Shown in pieces: positions 5,819 to 7,447 of a stretch of 7,447 nt of DNA. How positions within the stretch are numbered: the stretch's first letter is position 1; each line of letters opens with the position of its first letter. The notes beneath the pieces were generated by a model, which was not told where the DNA came from, ran no database searches, and saw nothing but the letters and a program-made list of their open reading frames with translations. Both the position numbers and the translations under genes were made by a program. Source of the DNA: Pseudomonadota bacterium (lineage in GTDB: Bacteria; Pseudomonadota; Gammaproteobacteria; Burkholderiales; Burkholderiaceae_C); the NCBI GenBank assembly GCA_021798395.1, contig JAJZHS010000118.1, positions 1 through 7,447 on the forward strand. Reading direction: 5' to 3'.

Positions 5819-7447
5819 CGCCGCATTTGCTGGAACCCCCGCCCGTGCCGCCCCCCGAGGGGGCTGAGCAAACTTGGGGCGGCCCGGCGTTTGCTCAGGA
5901 CGGCCCCCAGGCCCGGGCTGCGCCCGTTCCGCCCCCCGAGGGGGCTGAGCAAACTTGGGGCGGCCCGGCGTTTGCTGAGGACAGCCCCCAGGCCCGGCCT
6001 GCGCCCGTGCCGCCCCCCAAGGGGGCTGAGCAAACTTGGGACGGCCCGGCGTTTGCTCATATCCCGCCGCAATGGGCCGACGTGGCGCGCGATCTCGAAG
6101 TCGACAAGCTGGTGGATGCGATGGCGGCTGGCGACGATTATGTTGGCAAGATGGCGGGCGCAGTGCTGGCGGCGGCAAGCGGTACAGGCGACGCGGTGCG
6201 TGTCCGGCATCGCCAGGACGCGTTGCGCGACGTGCTCGCGCACACGCCCGAAGTGCGCGAGCTGTATCGTCTGGTGATCGAAGCGATCGAAAGCCGCAAG
6301 CAGCACATCGTCAGCCTCGATCTGCTCGCGCAGCACCCAGGCTGGACCCTGCACAGTGCCATCGACATGCTGCAGGCACTGCTGGTGCACCTGCAGCGCC
6401 TGCGCGAGTACGCGAAGCCGCTCGAGGCTGCCTTCGCGTCGGTCGCGTTCCGCGACCTGTTCGCACAGCTGCGCACCGAGCTCGACGAGGCGTGGATGGC
6501 CGAGGCCAGGTCCGAGCTCGCCGCGCTGGGCTTTCGCGACGGGATGCTGTTCGGCGCTTCGCTCGGCGCCGGGAACCACATCGCCGACCAGGTTCTTTAC
6601 GCCGGCGGCGGCCCGCGCGCGCGCTGGTGGGCCAGGCTGCTGGGCAAGGCTCCGCCGCAGTACGCGTTCCGCGTGCATCCGCGCGACGAGGCGGGCACGC
6701 GGGCGCTGTCCGAGCTCGGCGACCGCGCGATCAACGAGGCGGCGAACGCGCTGGCCCAGGCCACCGAGCACGTGTTCGCCTTTCTCGATGCGCTGCGCGG
6801 CGAACTCGCCTTTTTCCTCGGGTGCGCGCGGCTGCACGAGCGCCTGATCGACCTCGGCGTGGCGACGTGCATGCCCGAGTTCGGCGACGACGCGCCGCAG
6901 TTGCGCACGCGCGCGCTGCGCGATCCGACGCTGGCCTTGACCCTTGGGCGAGCCCCGGCCGACAACGACGTCGACGCCACGGCGGCGCAGCTGCTCGTCG
7001 TCACCGGAGCGAATCAGGGCGGCAAATCGACTTTCCTGCGTGCACTCGGACTGGCGCAGTTGATGCTCCACGCCGGCATGTTCGTCGCCGCGCGCAGCTA
7101 CGCCGGGCGCATGCGCCACGGGATCTACACCCACCACAAGCGCGAGGAGGACGCCGCGATGCGCGGCGGCAAGCTCGACGAGGAACTGGTCCGCATCAGT
7201 GCGATCGCCGACTGGATCGAGCGGGGCGCGCTGTGGCTGTCCAACGAGTCGTTCGCGTCGACCAACGAGCGCGAAGGCTCACAGATCCTGCTCGACGTCG
7301 TCGAGGCGTTTCGCGAGCGCGACATCACGGTATACATGGTCACGCATCTGTTCGACGCGGCGAGGCGGCTGGCGTCTGCACGCCGTGGCGATGCGCTGTT
7401 CCTGCGCGCGCCACGTGCCGAAGGTGGCTTGCGCAGTTACAGACTCG
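5815..7447 (+). CDS. MutS-like ATPase B, short MutS-family protein with N-terminal repeat insertion (3' partial)
   Basis: The frame is open from ATG 5815 to the window edge (544 codons) with no stop. It starts inside the stop of gene A (ATGA), with AAAGGA at 5802-5807 as ribosome site. Residues 1-9 (MTPHLLEPP) are followed by 2.7 copies of a 27-residue repeat (about 10-82). The family-like sequence then begins (WADVARDLEVDKLVDAMAAGDDYV). The helical clamp/lever part follows. A conserved segment FRDGMLFGASLGAGNHIADQVLY lies in bases 6532-6600. Walker A is TGANQGGKST (7003-7032, Lys404) and the post-Walker segment is GGKLDEELVRI. Walker B is ALWLSNESFASTNEREGSQ, with Asn477-Glu478. MVTHLFDAA matches the MutS switch-His region. 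It lacks a mismatch-recognition domain. It is a paralogue and likely heterodimer partner of A. Only a short C-terminus is missing. Its substrate is unknown. Confidence 0.88.
   Translation, partial: MTPHLLEPPPVPPPEGAEQTWGGPAFAQDGPQARAAPVPPPEGAEQTWGGPAFAEDSPQARPAPVPPPKGAEQTWDGPAFAHIPPQWADVARDLEVDKLVDAMAAGDDYVGKMAGAVLAAASGTGDAVRVRHRQDALRDVLAHTPEVRELYRLVIEAIESRKQHIVSLDLLAQHPGWTLHSAIDMLQALLVHLQRLREYAKPLEAAFASVAFRDLFAQLRTELDEAWMAEARSELAALGFRDGMLFGASLGAGNHIADQVLYAGGGPRARWWARLLGKAPPQYAFRVHPRDEAGTRALSELGDRAINEAANALAQATEHVFAFLDALRGELAFFLGCARLHERLIDLGVATCMPEFGDDAPQLRTRALRDPTLALTLGRAPADNDVDATAAQLLVVTGANQGGKSTFLRALGLAQLMLHAGMFVAARSYAGRMRHGIYTHHKREEDAAMRGGKLDEELVRISAIADWIERGALWLSNESFASTNEREGSQILLDVVEAFRERDITVYMVTHLFDAARRLASARRGDALFLRAPRAEGGLRSYRL
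5842..6059 (+). repeat. Tandem 81-bp palindromic repeat, about 2.7 copies, inside MutS-like gene B
   Basis: Units start at 5842, 5923 and 6004, exactly 81 bases apart; the third is cut off at about 6059. Units 1 and 2 differ at about four positions. Each unit contains a GC palindrome (CCCCC, three bases, GGGGG; 5851-5863 in unit 1). It also contains a longer inverted repeat, CTGAGCAAAC, 15 bases, GTTTGCTCAG (5864-5898), which is perfect in unit 1. That repeat has one mismatch in unit 2 and 9-bp arms in unit 3. Because 81 is 27 codons and the frame has no stop, the array is translated as repeats of PVPPPEGAEQTWGGPAFA plus nine further residues. The structure is that of a REP-like intergenic element, not of a protein repeat. 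Confidence 0.9.

Noticed and set aside
5842..6059. The 81-bp repeat array as a CRISPR
   Set aside because: The units are directly adjacent with no unique spacers, and the array lies in a translated frame.
4982..6178. Minus-strand open frame of 398 codons
   Set aside because: Antisense to the ATPase half of gene A and the repeat array. Its repeated proline/glutamine segment is only the reverse complement of the 81-bp units.
5749..7137. Long minus-strand open frame of 462 codons
   Set aside because: It lies opposite MutS-like gene B, whose plus-strand frame has clear family motifs. The antisense frame is a by-product of high GC and includes the repeat read backwards.

Overview
The window looks like chromosomal DNA of a high-GC betaproteobacterium, probably Burkholderiales. 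The grounds are strong G/C bias at third codon positions, the style of the heavy-metal two-component pair, and an intergenic-type palindromic repeat that I associate with that order. The order-level assignment is inference; no taxonomic marker gene is present.

Left part (1-2018, + strand): a response regulator (5' end outside the window) and its sensor histidine kinase, overlapping by 11 bases. They are of the CusR/CopR and CusS/CopS heavy-metal type. A small GC hairpin follows.

Middle-left (2080 to about 3585, - strand): a collapsed metal-resistance segment made only of gene scraps. Reading in the direction of transcription there are two pieces of a CopA-like copper P-type ATPase, a small Cys/His-rich protein of unknown family, and a thioredoxin/DsbD-like protein. 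The pieces are joined by deletions and frame changes. The ATPase has lost its N-terminal metal-binding and early membrane region and its CPC membrane helix. The His of its HP motif is replaced by Arg. The two-component pair is intact where visible, but none of the neighbouring likely target genes is.

Centre (about 3586-4185): 600 bases without a convincing gene, lower in GC and holding several inverted repeats, one followed by a T-tract.

Right part (4186-7447, + strand): two tandem genes for short MutS-like ATPases that lack the mismatch-recognition domain of canonical MutS. They overlap as ATGA and are probably translationally coupled. The first carries an apparent one-base insertion in a C5 run, which splits it into two frames. 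The second has about 2.7 copies of an 81-bp palindromic repeat inserted in frame near its start, and it runs off the right edge. Both have Asn-Glu instead of Asp-Glu at Walker B. A reasonable reading is that the two proteins form a heterodimeric ATPase of unknown substrate. This pair is the most interesting part of the window.
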